5,748 bases of DNA, taken from assembly GCA_964398945.1 (NCBI GenBank), contig CAYNOT010000039.1, positions 1 through 5,748 of the forward strand, in the 5' to 3' direction. The DNA comes from JBGTGG01 sp964398945 (GTDB taxonomy: Bacteria; Bacteroidota; Bacteroidia; Cytophagales; Cyclobacteriaceae). This document shows, piece by piece, positions 1 to 5,748 of the stretch; position 1 is the stretch's first letter; each line of letters begins with the position of its first letter. The notes under the pieces were generated by a model that worked only from the letters and a program-made list of their open reading frames with translations, was not told the DNA's origin and did not search any database. The translations under genes and the position numbers were made by a program.

Positions 1-1
1 A

Positions 2-320
2 TGGGAACACAAATTTAGTTTAATTTTGTGTCCGGATTTATTAGACCATCTCACGGAAGGTATTAAAACACAGATTTTGGATTGTGCTCATCGCCAATCT
101 ATTGTTCACCGTCATCCATAAGCAGATCAAGGAGTGTGAGCAATTCACAACACTGGTGAGTATGGCATCCAACAACTTAGGGTCATACGTGTGCCTGGTC
201 TCCTTACTGAAGATGCGTGAAAAACTATCAGCAGCACAACGGGACATCAAAAGGTTACAGAAAGAGATGAGCATGCAAAAAATTGGGGGTCTTTTTGAGA
301 ATGCTCAAAATACCTCTTAA
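2..320 (+). pseudogene. IS4-family transposase, C-terminal remnant with a frameshift
   Basis: This appears to be the last ~100 codons of a DDE transposase of the IS4 type; the catalytic core would lie left of the window. The clearest part is 84-320, containing LIANLLFTVIHKQIKE, then TLVSMASNNLGSYV and LVSLLK. That is the pattern of the helical C-terminal end of Bacteroidota IS4 transposases, which typically read IQ-W--LIA-LL, a linker, then L--YV-----L. Reading upstream, frame 3 soon meets stops (TAG at 42-44, TAA at 21-23). Frame 2 stays open from position 2 and gives EGIKTQI ending at 76. Removing one T from the run at 75-78 joins the two as EGIKTQIWIVLIANLL, which fits the family, so a +1 frameshift is likely. 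The GTG at 84 is therefore probably not a real start. The tail is lysine- and glutamine-rich. Family assignment is from memory of motifs, without alignment. An antisense ORF covers 41-274 but shows no recognisable family. Confidence 0.6.
4..33. repeat. Imperfect palindrome at the window edge
   Basis: The arms GGAACACAAATT and AATTTTGTGTCC pair over 11 bases with one bulged base on each side and a six-base AT loop. It lies at the extreme left of the transposase remnant, in the stretch where the translation (reading WEHKFSLILC) no longer looks like a transposase. It could be a fragment of another element's end, a hairpin, or chance in AT-rich DNA. No target-site duplication can be judged from this side. 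Confidence 0.3.
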
Positions 321-498
321 TCAAACTGATTTCGATAGTTTTTTTCGAACTTCGAGTTTTGTCGGATGACAGTAATTTAAAACCATAACTTACCACTTAT
401 AAAGTTGTTACAACATAAATTTTGTTTTCTATTGGCTTTTCGTTGATAATTGCTTTTAATTGTATTAAAATAAACAGGACGCCCATCCTAACGTTGCT

Positions 499-1092
499 AT
501 GCATGTAAAATTTAAAAAAGCGGTTCGGCCGGAGCTGAGCGGTATCATTCAAAAACGGAATCGCAGATTACAAAAGTTTTTCAGCAGTAAGAATCTTGAT
601 GTTCGCCTTCACGGTGATGCACAAAACCCACTTATGGTTTTGTGTGGATGCGTGGGGTTATCGGCTTATGTCAAGAATTTCGACCTTTTATTCCTTAATC
701 AACCCAATCAGGGGGAGGTTGTAATGACCTTTAAGCTTACGGATATTGTACAAGGTACACGGGAAGAAATTGTGGACTGGCTTCGCGGCTATCCACAAAT
801 GCCATTGTACCGCATTCAATATGCAAAAAGCAATCTTTGGTTGTGCGGGTTTAATTTCTCTGATCGTGAAAAACGGTTGGGAAGATACCCGGTTTTTGCG
901 CGGGAGGATTCGCACCTCTACAAACGCAAAGATTATGCACAGGAAATTTGGGAGATGCTTCAAGACGATGGCTACAATGCCACCATTGAGAGCCCCGACT
1001 ATGATTTGGTAACATCCCATGTTGGTGAAATCACCTTTGCGGATGAACCGGATCCGGATGGTTACAGAAACCAGGACAGTGATGATTCTTAA
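499..1092 (+). CDS. Hypothetical protein, 197 aa
   Basis: I do not recognise this family. The protein starts with a basic segment (residues 4-35, rich in K and R, including KKAVRPELSGII and KRNRRLQKFF). A mixed alpha/beta-looking middle follows (MVLCGCVGLSAYV near 47-59, then a hydrophobic FDLLFLNQP). A conserved-looking block contains LYRIQYAKSNLWLCGFNF and YPVFAREDSHLYKRKDYAQE. The C-terminal tail is strongly acidic (DEPDPDGY to DSDDS). No signal peptide or membrane helix is visible, so a cytoplasmic protein is likely. The ATG at 499 is the only ATG in frame after an upstream stop at 466-468. There is no Shine-Dalgarno, as is usual in Bacteroidota. It is probably single-gene: a remnant transposase lies upstream and a terminator immediately downstream. 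Codon use looks ordinary and the frame is open throughout, so it is very likely real, but its function is unknown. Confidence 0.8.
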   Translation: MHVKFKKAVRPELSGIIQKRNRRLQKFFSSKNLDVRLHGDAQNPLMVLCGCVGLSAYVKNFDLLFLNQPNQGEVVMTFKLTDIVQGTREEIVDWLRGYPQMPLYRIQYAKSNLWLCGFNFSDREKRLGRYPVFAREDSHLYKRKDYAQEIWEMLQDDGYNATIESPDYDLVTSHVGEITFADEPDPDGYRNQDSDDS

Positions 1093-1100
1093 AGTATTTT

Positions 1101-1135
1101 AAAAAATAGCCTGGGGTTTTCTTGGGCTATTTTTT
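1101..1135. terminator. Bidirectional intrinsic terminator between convergent genes
   Basis: A perfect 11-bp stem (AAAAAATAGCC paired with GGCTATTTTTT) encloses a 13-base loop. The A and T runs are symmetric, so each strand has a stem followed by a T tract. It begins eight bases after the stop of the plus-strand hypothetical gene. It also contains the stop codon of the minus-strand glycosyltransferase gene (TAG, complementary to 1127-1129), so one structure can serve both convergent transcripts. Confidence 0.85.
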
Positions 1136-1867
1136 ATACTTTTTAAACCAGCTCTGGATTTTTAGTTGGATTACGCCTAAAAACGCCTCCTTAAAAATCC
1201 CTGCCGACATTTTTGATTCCCCGCGCACGCGGTCGGTAAAGATGATGGGGATTTCCTTGAGTTTGAATCCATACTTCCACGTTTTGAATTTCATTTCAAT
1301 CTGGAAAGCGTATCCCACAAATTTAATCCCGTCCAGGGGGATGGTCTGTAAAACGATGGCCTTGTAGCAGACAAAGCCAGCGGTTGTGTCTTGTATTGGC
1401 ATCCGGGTGATAAAGCGTACGTAAGCACTTGCAAAATAAGAAAGCAACACACGCCCGATTGGCCAGTTCACAACATTTACACCCGTTACATACCGTGAGC
1501 CAACGGTCATATCGTAGCCATCATTTGCGCACGCTTCATATAAGCGTGTGAGGTCGTTTGGATCATGTGAGAAATCAGCATCCATTTCGAGGATATATTG
1601 ATAGCCCTTTTCCAGCGAGTATTTAAATCCAGTGATATAGGCAGTGCCCAGTCCTTGTTTTCCGGGGCGCTGTAACAAATGAAGCCGGAATGCTGATTTA
1701 TTGAACCGGTCCTGAAGGGTCTTCACGATTTCAGCAGTTCCATCCGGGGAGTTGTCATCCACAATGAGGATATGGAAGCTTTTCGAAAGTGAAAAGACAG
1801 CCTCAATGATCGCCTGGATATTTTCTCGTTCCTTATATGTAGGAATAATGACAATGGAATCGCTCAC
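1127..1867 (-). CDS. Polyprenyl-phosphate mannosyltransferase-like GT2 glycosyltransferase (DPM1 type)
   Basis: The family moves a sugar, classically mannose from GDP-mannose, onto a polyprenyl (or dolichyl) phosphate at the inner face of the cytoplasmic membrane. The lipid-linked sugar is then used for protein or glycan modification. The 246 residues follow the family in order: VIIPTYKERENI (6-17), the nucleotide-binding ILIVDDNSPDGT (33-44), a glycine-rich GKQGLGTAYITGF (69-81), the metal-binding DAD within EMDADFSHDP (94-103), GSRYVTG (123-129) and QDTTAGFVCYK (159-169). The end carries RVRGESKMS. There is no C-terminal membrane domain, so it is the short, DPM1-like form of about 240-260 residues. 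The GTG at 1867 is chosen because a stop lies five codons upstream and the resulting MSDSIVIIPTY matches usual N-termini. A strong promoter lies just upstream. The sugar donor is inferred; glucose-type relatives exist. No neighbouring gene indicates the acceptor pathway. Confidence 0.9.
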   Translation of the reverse strand: MSDSIVIIPTYKERENIQAIIEAVFSLSKSFHILIVDDNSPDGTAEIVKTLQDRFNKSAFRLHLLQRPGKQGLGTAYITGFKYSLEKGYQYILEMDADFSHDPNDLTRLYEACANDGYDMTVGSRYVTGVNVVNWPIGRVLLSYFASAYVRFITRMPIQDTTAGFVCYKAIVLQTIPLDGIKFVGYAFQIEMKFKTWKYGFKLKEIPIIFTDRVRGESKMSAGIFKEAFLGVIQLKIQSWFKKYKK

Positions 1868-1885
1868 AATCAGGTTGATTTAAAG

Positions 1886-1915
1886 CAAAACTAGGAAAAG
1901 TCTCATTTTACGCAA
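1886..1915 (-). promoter_or_regulatory. Bacteroidota-type promoter for the glycosyltransferase
   Basis: On the minus strand a TTG (complement of 1913-1915) is followed by exactly 19 bases and then TAGTTTTG (complement of 1886-1893). This is a full match to the TAnnTTTG -7 element used by the primary sigma factor of the phylum. Transcription would start near 1880, giving a leader of roughly a dozen bases before the GTG at 1867. That very short leader agrees with the absence of a Shine-Dalgarno and supports the chosen start. Confidence 0.7.
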
Positions 1916-2012
1916 TCACCAATTCTCAAGTACAGCAATTAAATCGGTGAACTCAGCCTGTGGTTGCATTCAGATTAACTAAATTAGTGGTCAAAGCCCC
2001 AAATAAACTGCA

Positions 2013-2042
2013 CCCTAGCCACGCTTTAGTGCATGGCTAGGG
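2013..2042 (-). terminator. Strong hairpin 3' of the EF-G paralogue, probable terminator
   Basis: Read on the minus strand, CCCTAGCCATGC pairs with GCGTGGCTAGGG around the loop ACTAAA, giving a 12-bp stem with one G-U wobble. On the plus strand the same position is an A-C mismatch, so the structure is better as RNA from the minus strand. That is the strand of the EF-G-like gene, which stops about 65 bases upstream. The bases after the stem (TGCAGTTTATTTG) are only moderately T-rich, so it could also be a 3'-end stabilising hairpin rather than a classical terminator. A second, overlapping pairing (TGCAC at 2009-2013 with GTGCA at 2029-2033) is possible but weaker. Confidence 0.6.
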
Positions 2043-2107
2043 ATATCTATCCCCAACAGGAAAATTATAAAAGTACCCCGCCATACTGTTATATTGGAAA
2101 GTCGAAC

Positions 2108-4231
2108 CTACACAAGTTCCATTTCATGTTGTTTCGTTAATTTCTTCTGCAAATCAAACGGAACGGCTACATAATCGGCAAACGTACTTCTAAAATTTGC
2201 CCGGCCTTGCGACAGCGAACGCAAGGTTGTAGAATAGCGATCAAGTTCAGCAAGCGGAGTACGTGCTTTTATTACCTGGTATTTTCCTTTTGTATCAATA
2301 CCCATTATTATGGAACGCCTGGTTTGTAAATCGCCCATCACTTCACCTACTGTTTCTTCCGGCACCGATATTTCCATATCGTAAATGGGTTCCAACAATT
2401 GTGGTTCTGCTTGCATAAACGCATCGCGGAAAGCCATCGCGCCCGCAATTTTAAAAGAGATATCATTGGAATCCACAGGATGCATCTTTCCATCATACAC
2501 CATTACGCGAACATCGCGCACGTACGATCCTGTGATCGGCCCTTCCTCCATTTTTTCCATCACGCCTTTTAGAATAGAGGGGATAAAACGTGCATCGATC
2601 ACACCCCCCACAATGCAATTGTAGAATACCAGTTTGCCGCCCCAATCCAATTCAATTTCTTCTTTTCCACGGATATTAAATCCGGTAGGCTCAGGCATTC
2701 CTTCCTGATAAGGTTCTATTTTTAGGTACACTTCACCAAATTGTCCTGCACCACCCGATTGTTTTTTGTGCCGGTAACTTGCCTCTGTTGGTTTATGTAT
2801 TGTTTCACGATAAGAAATGCGTGGCGTTTCAAATTCAACCTGAAGTTTATAAACATGTTCCAGAGACCATTTACAAACAGCAAGGTGCAATTCCCCTTGG
2901 CCGGTGAGGATCATTTGTTTTAATTCTTTTGCATAGCGGGCTTCTATAGTAGGATCTTCCTGATGGATTTTTGCCAACACTTCCCCCATCTTTTCATCGT
3001 CTTGTTTGCTATGTGGAACAATGGCGGTACGGATCCGGGGTTCCGGGAATCCTATCGGTTCAATGGTAACATCAAAATTTTTGTCGTGCAGTGTTTGATT
3101 GGTAAAGGTCTCCTTTAATTTTAACGTTGCTCCAATATCCCCGGCAACCAGTTTGTCAACCGGGTGTCGGGTTTTTCCATCCATGATGAAAATTTGATGA
3201 AGTCTTTCCACAGCCCCCGTTTGACTGTTTACCAATTCTGAGTTGGTAGTGACTTCACCGGAGATCACTTTAAAAAAAGTCAGCTTGCCCAGGTTCGGTT
3301 CCAGGTGTGATTTAAAAACAAAAACACAAGTTTGTTTTGATGGATCAAACGGAACCTCTTTACCATCGGTGGTGCGTTCAGGCTTGGTTTCCCGCGGGGA
3401 TGGCGCAACGTTATCAATGAACCCCATCATGCGTCCACTGCCCATATTCTTTTTTGCCGACATACAGAAAACCGGAAACACCTGATGGTGGACCATTCCA
3501 ATTTTTAACCCCTTCCGCATCTCATCTTCATCGAGCGAACCTTTTTCAAAATAGAGTTCCATTAACTTTTCGTCATTTTCCGCTGCTTTCTCAACGAGTT
3601 CATTATGCAGTTGATTTGCTTTTTCTTTTTCGGAATCGGGGATGGGAAGCTTTTCGGGCTTGCCTCCTTCGGGAGGAAATTTGTACATCACCATCTTGAG
3701 CAAATCAATGATCGCATCAAAGCCTTCGCCTTCGTTTACAGGATATTGCATCTGGGTAACGGCACTGCCAAAACTTTCTTTTAACGATTCGAGTGAATCA
3801 TCAAATGAAGCTTTGGGATGATCAACCTGGTTGATGGCGAAAATGATGGGCTTGTTGAATTCTTCAATATAATTCCAAACCAACTCCGTGCTGACTTCCA
3901 CACCATGTTGCGCATTGATGTTGACGATACATGTATCAGCAACGCGCAAAGATGAAATCATTTCACCAACAAAATCATCAAAACCGGGTGTATCAATAAT
4001 GTTGATTTTGTAATCGTGCCATTCGGTGTGCATCACAGAAGCAAATACTGAGTTTCCTCTTTCGTGCTCGATCTCGTGATAATCACTGACTGTATTTTTT
4101 CCTTCGATCGTTCCCCTGCGGTGAATGATGCCGGCTTCGAAAATCATATCCTCGGCCAATAATGTTTTCCCGGATTTCGGGGCACCAAGGATAACAATGT
4201 TTTTGATGTGTTTGTCGTCATAGATCTTCAT
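2108..4231 (-). CDS. fusA2: Elongation factor G paralogue (EF-G2 type) with degenerate GTPase motifs
   Basis: This is a full-length, five-domain EF-G homologue of 707 residues, a ribosomal translocase of the cytoplasm. A P-loop is present (GAPKSGKT, 16-23), but it differs from the canonical AHIDAGKT. Switch I reads ERGNSV (57-62) instead of ERGITI. Switch II reads DTPGFDDF (80-87), with Phe84 in place of the catalytic His of DTPGHVDF. The guanine-recognition motif is NQVD (134-137), and SAKKN lies near 258. Domain II starts near 300. Domain III includes TGQGELHL (443-450). Domain IV has HKKQSGGAGQFGEV (488-501) and HPVDSNDISFK (584-594), keeping the tip His584. Domain V ends near ARTPLAELDRYSTTLRSLSQG. 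This pattern matches the Bacteroides EF-G2 group, reported as translocating without GTP hydrolysis. The ATG at 4231 (MKIYDDKHIKNI) matches usual starts; an in-frame GTG at 4258 would add nine residues. The gene is monocistronic by appearance, with no clear promoter match upstream. Confidence 0.95.
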   Translation of the reverse strand: MKIYDDKHIKNIVILGAPKSGKTLLAEDMIFEAGIIHRRGTIEGKNTVSDYHEIEHERGNSVFASVMHTEWHDYKINIIDTPGFDDFVGEMISSLRVADTCIVNINAQHGVEVSTELVWNYIEEFNKPIIFAINQVDHPKASFDDSLESLKESFGSAVTQMQYPVNEGEGFDAIIDLLKMVMYKFPPEGGKPEKLPIPDSEKEKANQLHNELVEKAAENDEKLMELYFEKGSLDEDEMRKGLKIGMVHHQVFPVFCMSAKKNMGSGRMMGFIDNVAPSPRETKPERTTDGKEVPFDPSKQTCVFVFKSHLEPNLGKLTFFKVISGEVTTNSELVNSQTGAVERLHQIFIMDGKTRHPVDKLVAGDIGATLKLKETFTNQTLHDKNFDVTIEPIGFPEPRIRTAIVPHSKQDDEKMGEVLAKIHQEDPTIEARYAKELKQMILTGQGELHLAVCKWSLEHVYKLQVEFETPRISYRETIHKPTEASYRHKKQSGGAGQFGEVYLKIEPYQEGMPEPTGFNIRGKEEIELDWGGKLVFYNCIVGGVIDARFIPSILKGVMEKMEEGPITGSYVRDVRVMVYDGKMHPVDSNDISFKIAGAMAFRDAFMQAEPQLLEPIYDMEISVPEETVGEVMGDLQTRRSIIMGIDTKGKYQVIKARTPLAELDRYSTTLRSLSQGRANFRSTFADYVAVPFDLQKKLTKQHEMELV

Positions 4232-4403
4232 AATACGGGCGTTTAGAAGGTTGAACACGGGGAGAAAAGGGAAAATAATTTACTAGAAAAATGGGTAAAC
4301 TTCCAGTATGGATGGATCAATTGTCAATAAATTTTAATTACGGTTCAAATCAGCGTTTTATGTAGCTTTTAAATTGGTTTTCTATAATTTTAGGGTTCAC
4401 TAA

Positions 4404-5237
4404 ATGAAGAAACCCATGCAAAAAGTAATCCTCCTGGCTATTTTTTGTGCTGCTACCAACGTGATGGCACAATCATTTGAAGGCAGTATCAAATGGTCGA
4501 TCACTACAGATGTATCCGATCCTGCTGTTAAATCCCAAATGCAGCAAGCACAAAAGCAGATGAACGACCCGGCCACGCAACAAAAGATGAAAGAGTTGCA
4601 AAAGCAAATGGAGGATCCGCAGTTCAAGGAAATGATGGATTCCAATCCAAAGATGAAAGAGCAAATGGAACAGGCCCTGAAGATGATGCAATCTGCTGAC
4701 TTTAGTTCCCTGATGCCTACAGGTATGTTGGTAAAAATCAAGGGAAAGAAATCGCTCACGAAAATTGAAGGCGGTATTACGAGTGATATGGAAATGCTAA
4801 ACACCGGTGATGGAAAGAATTATACCATCAACAGAAAAGAAAAAACCTATCAGGTGGATGAGATTGGCGATGAAGGATATGATTACGAAGACCCGGAAAC
4901 CACGGTAACCAAAACCAGCGAGACAAAGAAAATATTGGGCTATACATGCACAAAATATATCCTCAAGACGGAAGGGAATGGACAAACAATTGAGCAGTAC
5001 ATTTGGGCAACCAAGGAAATCAAAGATTTAAACTTTAGCGATCTTCTGGATCAGCGAAAAGAAGCAAAAGGGCAAATGATGGTCGATTTTAAAAAGATTG
5101 ATGGCGTGCCGTTGCGCATGGAAATGGGTGCGCAAGGTATGAGGATGACCATGGAAGCAACCGAAGTAAAACGCGGGGGCGTATCCAATTCCGATTTCGA
5201 AATCCCGGCTGGGTTTAAACAGGTGAGTGGGTATTGA
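4404..5237 (+). CDS. Secreted DUF4412-type protein with methionine/glutamine-rich repeats
   Basis: The function is unknown. DUF4412 proteins are exported beta-rich proteins common in Bacteroidota. A type I signal peptide is clear: lysines at 2, 3 and 7, a hydrophobic core (8-17), and cleavage likely after VMA (22) before QS. Cys15 is preceded by Phe, so it is not a lipobox. The mature protein starts FEGSIKWSI, a typical DUF4412 opening strand. A lysine-, glutamine- and methionine-rich helical insert follows (39-96), made of three 16-residue repeats. The DUF4412-like body then resumes: MPTGMLVKIKGKKSLTKIEGG, GKNYTINRKEKTYQV, the typical KILGYTCTKYILK with its cysteine, an EQYIWATKEI segment, and a final VPLRMEMGAQGMRMTMEATEV. 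It lies divergent from the EF-G paralogue. The ATG at 4404 is preferred; a second ATG at 4416 would shorten the signal peptide by four residues but leave it functional. Located probably in the periplasm or outside the cell. The assignment rests on motif recall. Confidence 0.85.
   Translation: MKKPMQKVILLAIFCAATNVMAQSFEGSIKWSITTDVSDPAVKSQMQQAQKQMNDPATQQKMKELQKQMEDPQFKEMMDSNPKMKEQMEQALKMMQSADFSSLMPTGMLVKIKGKKSLTKIEGGITSDMEMLNTGDGKNYTINRKEKTYQVDEIGDEGYDYEDPETTVTKTSETKKILGYTCTKYILKTEGNGQTIEQYIWATKEIKDLNFSDLLDQRKEAKGQMMVDFKKIDGVPLRMEMGAQGMRMTMEATEVKRGGVSNSDFEIPAGFKQVSGY
4518..4661 (+). repeat. Three degenerate 48-bp in-frame repeats
   Basis: Three consecutive 16-codon units encode DPAVKSQMQQAQKQMN, DPATQQKMKELQKQME and DPQFKEMMDSNPKMKE, with the Asp-Pro at residues 39, 55 and 71. 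Units one and two are the most alike; the third has drifted. The protein pattern (Asp-Pro or Asn-Pro helix caps followed by Met- and Gln-rich amphipathic helices) resembles STI1-type chaperone-associated repeats, though homology is not shown. Confidence 0.6.
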
Positions 5238-5321
5238 TTTGAACCAAGATGGTTATATGAATTCGGATGTTGTGGGCCAGCTTTCTGAGAAAATTCCCCC
5301 TACGAATGGTGAAAAAAATAG

Positions 5322-5341
5322 AGTTTCTATAATTGGAAACT
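5322..5341. promoter_or_regulatory. Palindrome overlapping the toxin promoter, candidate operator
   Basis: AGTTTC (5322-5327) and GAAACT (5336-5341) are perfect inverted repeats separated by the AT-rich spacer TATAATTG. They cover the -33 box and part of the spacer of the toxin promoter. In HigBA-type modules the antitoxin, usually a helix-turn-helix protein, binds such palindromes and represses its own operon. That role here is inferred from position. Confidence 0.5.
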
Positions 5342-5354
5342 TTTGTTACTTTTG
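5324..5354 (+). promoter_or_regulatory. Bacteroidota-type promoter for the toxin gene
   Basis: TTTC (5324-5327, one change from TTTG) is followed by 19 bases and then TACTTTTG (5347-5354), a full match to TAnnTTTG. Transcription should begin near 5360, about 20 bases before the ATG at 5379, so the toxin gene would be first in its operon. Confidence 0.65.
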
Positions 5355-5378
5355 CCTTGTTGAGCCAAGACATGGTCA

Positions 5379-5738
5379 ATGAGATATTTCGACACGAGAT
5401 TTTTAGAAGAAGCGGACGGGTTCATGGCTTCCCTAAAACCAAAGACCGTTAAGAAAATACTTTACAACATTGACCTTGCAGAGCAGACAAATGACCCAAG
5501 ACTTTTTAAAAAGCTAAAGAAAGAAATCTGGGAGTTCAGGACGAAATACGAAGGGCTTCAAATTAGGTTATTAGCATTTTGGGATAAGACTGACAACAAA
5601 GAAACTTTGGTAATGGCGACCCACGGTTTCATTAAAAAGGTTGACAAAGTTCCTGAAAATGAAATTGAGAGAGCAGTAAGAATTAGAGAACGATTGAGGT
5701 GGTCTAGTTCTGCCGGACAGTATTTTTGTCAAATGTAA
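5379..5738 (+). CDS. RelE-superfamily (Gp49/HigB-type) toxin with an atypical C-terminus
   Basis: The family consists of small mRNA interferases that cleave transcripts at the ribosome and are held inactive by a cognate antitoxin. The 119 residues begin MRYFDTRFLEEADGFMASL, followed by a helical KTVKKILYNIDLAEQ (22-36), FKKLKKEIWEFRTKY (43-57), the core strands IRLLAFWDK (62-70) and LVMATHGFIKKVDKVP (77-92), then a helix (95-105). Basic and aromatic residues R54, K56, R63, H82, K86 and K87 sit where family members have RNA-binding or catalytic residues. From residue 106 the sequence (LRWSSSAGQYFCQM) departs from the usual charged ending of the type REKYFE, which suggests a replaced 3' end. 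The start ATG is supported by the promoter about 20 bases upstream. In this family the antitoxin (an XRE-type helix-turn-helix protein) normally follows the toxin gene, but only ten bases remain in the window, so it is not seen. The toxin's activity cannot be judged. Confidence 0.85.
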   Translation: MRYFDTRFLEEADGFMASLKPKTVKKILYNIDLAEQTNDPRLFKKLKKEIWEFRTKYEGLQIRLLAFWDKTDNKETLVMATHGFIKKVDKVPENEIERAVRIRERLRWSSSAGQYFCQM

Positions 5739-5748
5739 AAATCATTTC

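Noticed and set aside
41..274. Minus-strand ORF of 77 codons antisense to the transposase remnant
   Set aside because: No recognisable domain or motif. The plus strand in the same place reads as a transposase C-terminus.
405..424. TTG followed by TAAATTTTG as a promoter for the 499 gene
   Set aside because: The spacing between the boxes is about 9 bases instead of about 19, so the pair does not form a Bacteroidota promoter.
2385..3699. Several plus-strand ORFs of 60-81 codons opposite the EF-G paralogue
   Set aside because: They lie wholly antisense to a conserved, well-supported gene and show no domain features.
4232..4258. GTG at 4258 as the start of the EF-G paralogue
   Set aside because: It would add nine residues (MFNLLNARI) not typical of the family. 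The ATG at 4231 gives MKIYDDKHIKNI, which aligns with known EF-G2 starts.
4383..4392. TATAATTTTA upstream of the DUF4412-type gene as a promoter
   Set aside because: TAATTTTA is one base from TAnnTTTG, but no TTG or TTTG lies 19-21 bases upstream, and the TATAAT hexamer is not the element used in this phylum.
4473..4691. Leucine/histidine-rich minus-strand ORF inside the DUF4412-type gene
   Set aside because: It is an antisense shadow of the glutamine/methionine/lysine-rich repeat, whose codon bias creates open frames on the other strand.
5242..5254. Small hairpin AACCA-AGA-TGGTT after the DUF4412-type gene as a terminator
   Set aside because: The stem is only 5 bp and no T tract follows on either strand.

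Overview
The window looks like chromosomal DNA from a member of the Bacteroidota. Three things point there. Two promoters match the phylum-specific pattern of a TTG/TTTG-type -33 box, 19 bases, then TAnnTTTG. Start codons lack Shine-Dalgarno sequences. The gene content also fits: a second EF-G with an eroded GTPase centre, a secreted DUF4412-type protein, and a Gp49/HigB-type toxin. The genus cannot be named from the sequence alone.

Layout. Positions 1-320 hold what reads as the decayed 3' end of an IS4-family transposase gene, with a one-base frameshift. Positions 321-498 hold no gene and no convincing promoter. A 197-residue protein of unknown function (499-1092, +) follows. It converges on a GT2 polyprenyl-phosphate sugar transferase gene (1127-1867, -), and the two share a bidirectional terminator at 1101-1135. 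The 240-base gap 1868-2107 contains a clear promoter for the transferase and a strong hairpin that probably ends the next transcript. The largest gene (2108-4231, -) encodes an EF-G paralogue whose catalytic GTPase motifs are replaced while the ribosome-contacting tip of domain IV is kept. Divergent from it, across about 170 bases, is a secreted DUF4412-type protein (4404-5237, +) with three 16-residue repeats. A short region with a promoter and an overlapping palindrome then leads into a RelE-superfamily toxin gene (5379-5738, +). Its antitoxin is not in the window and would be expected just beyond the right edge.

The genes do not form a single operon or pathway. Apart from the expected but unseen antitoxin, each appears to be its own transcription unit: strands alternate and terminators or promoters sit in the gaps. 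The most notable biology is the EF-G paralogue. It resembles Bacteroides EF-G2, which has been reported to support translation without GTP hydrolysis. The toxin module and the transposase remnant mark both edges as accessory or remodelled DNA. I found no convincing evidence of a wholly new multi-gene system.
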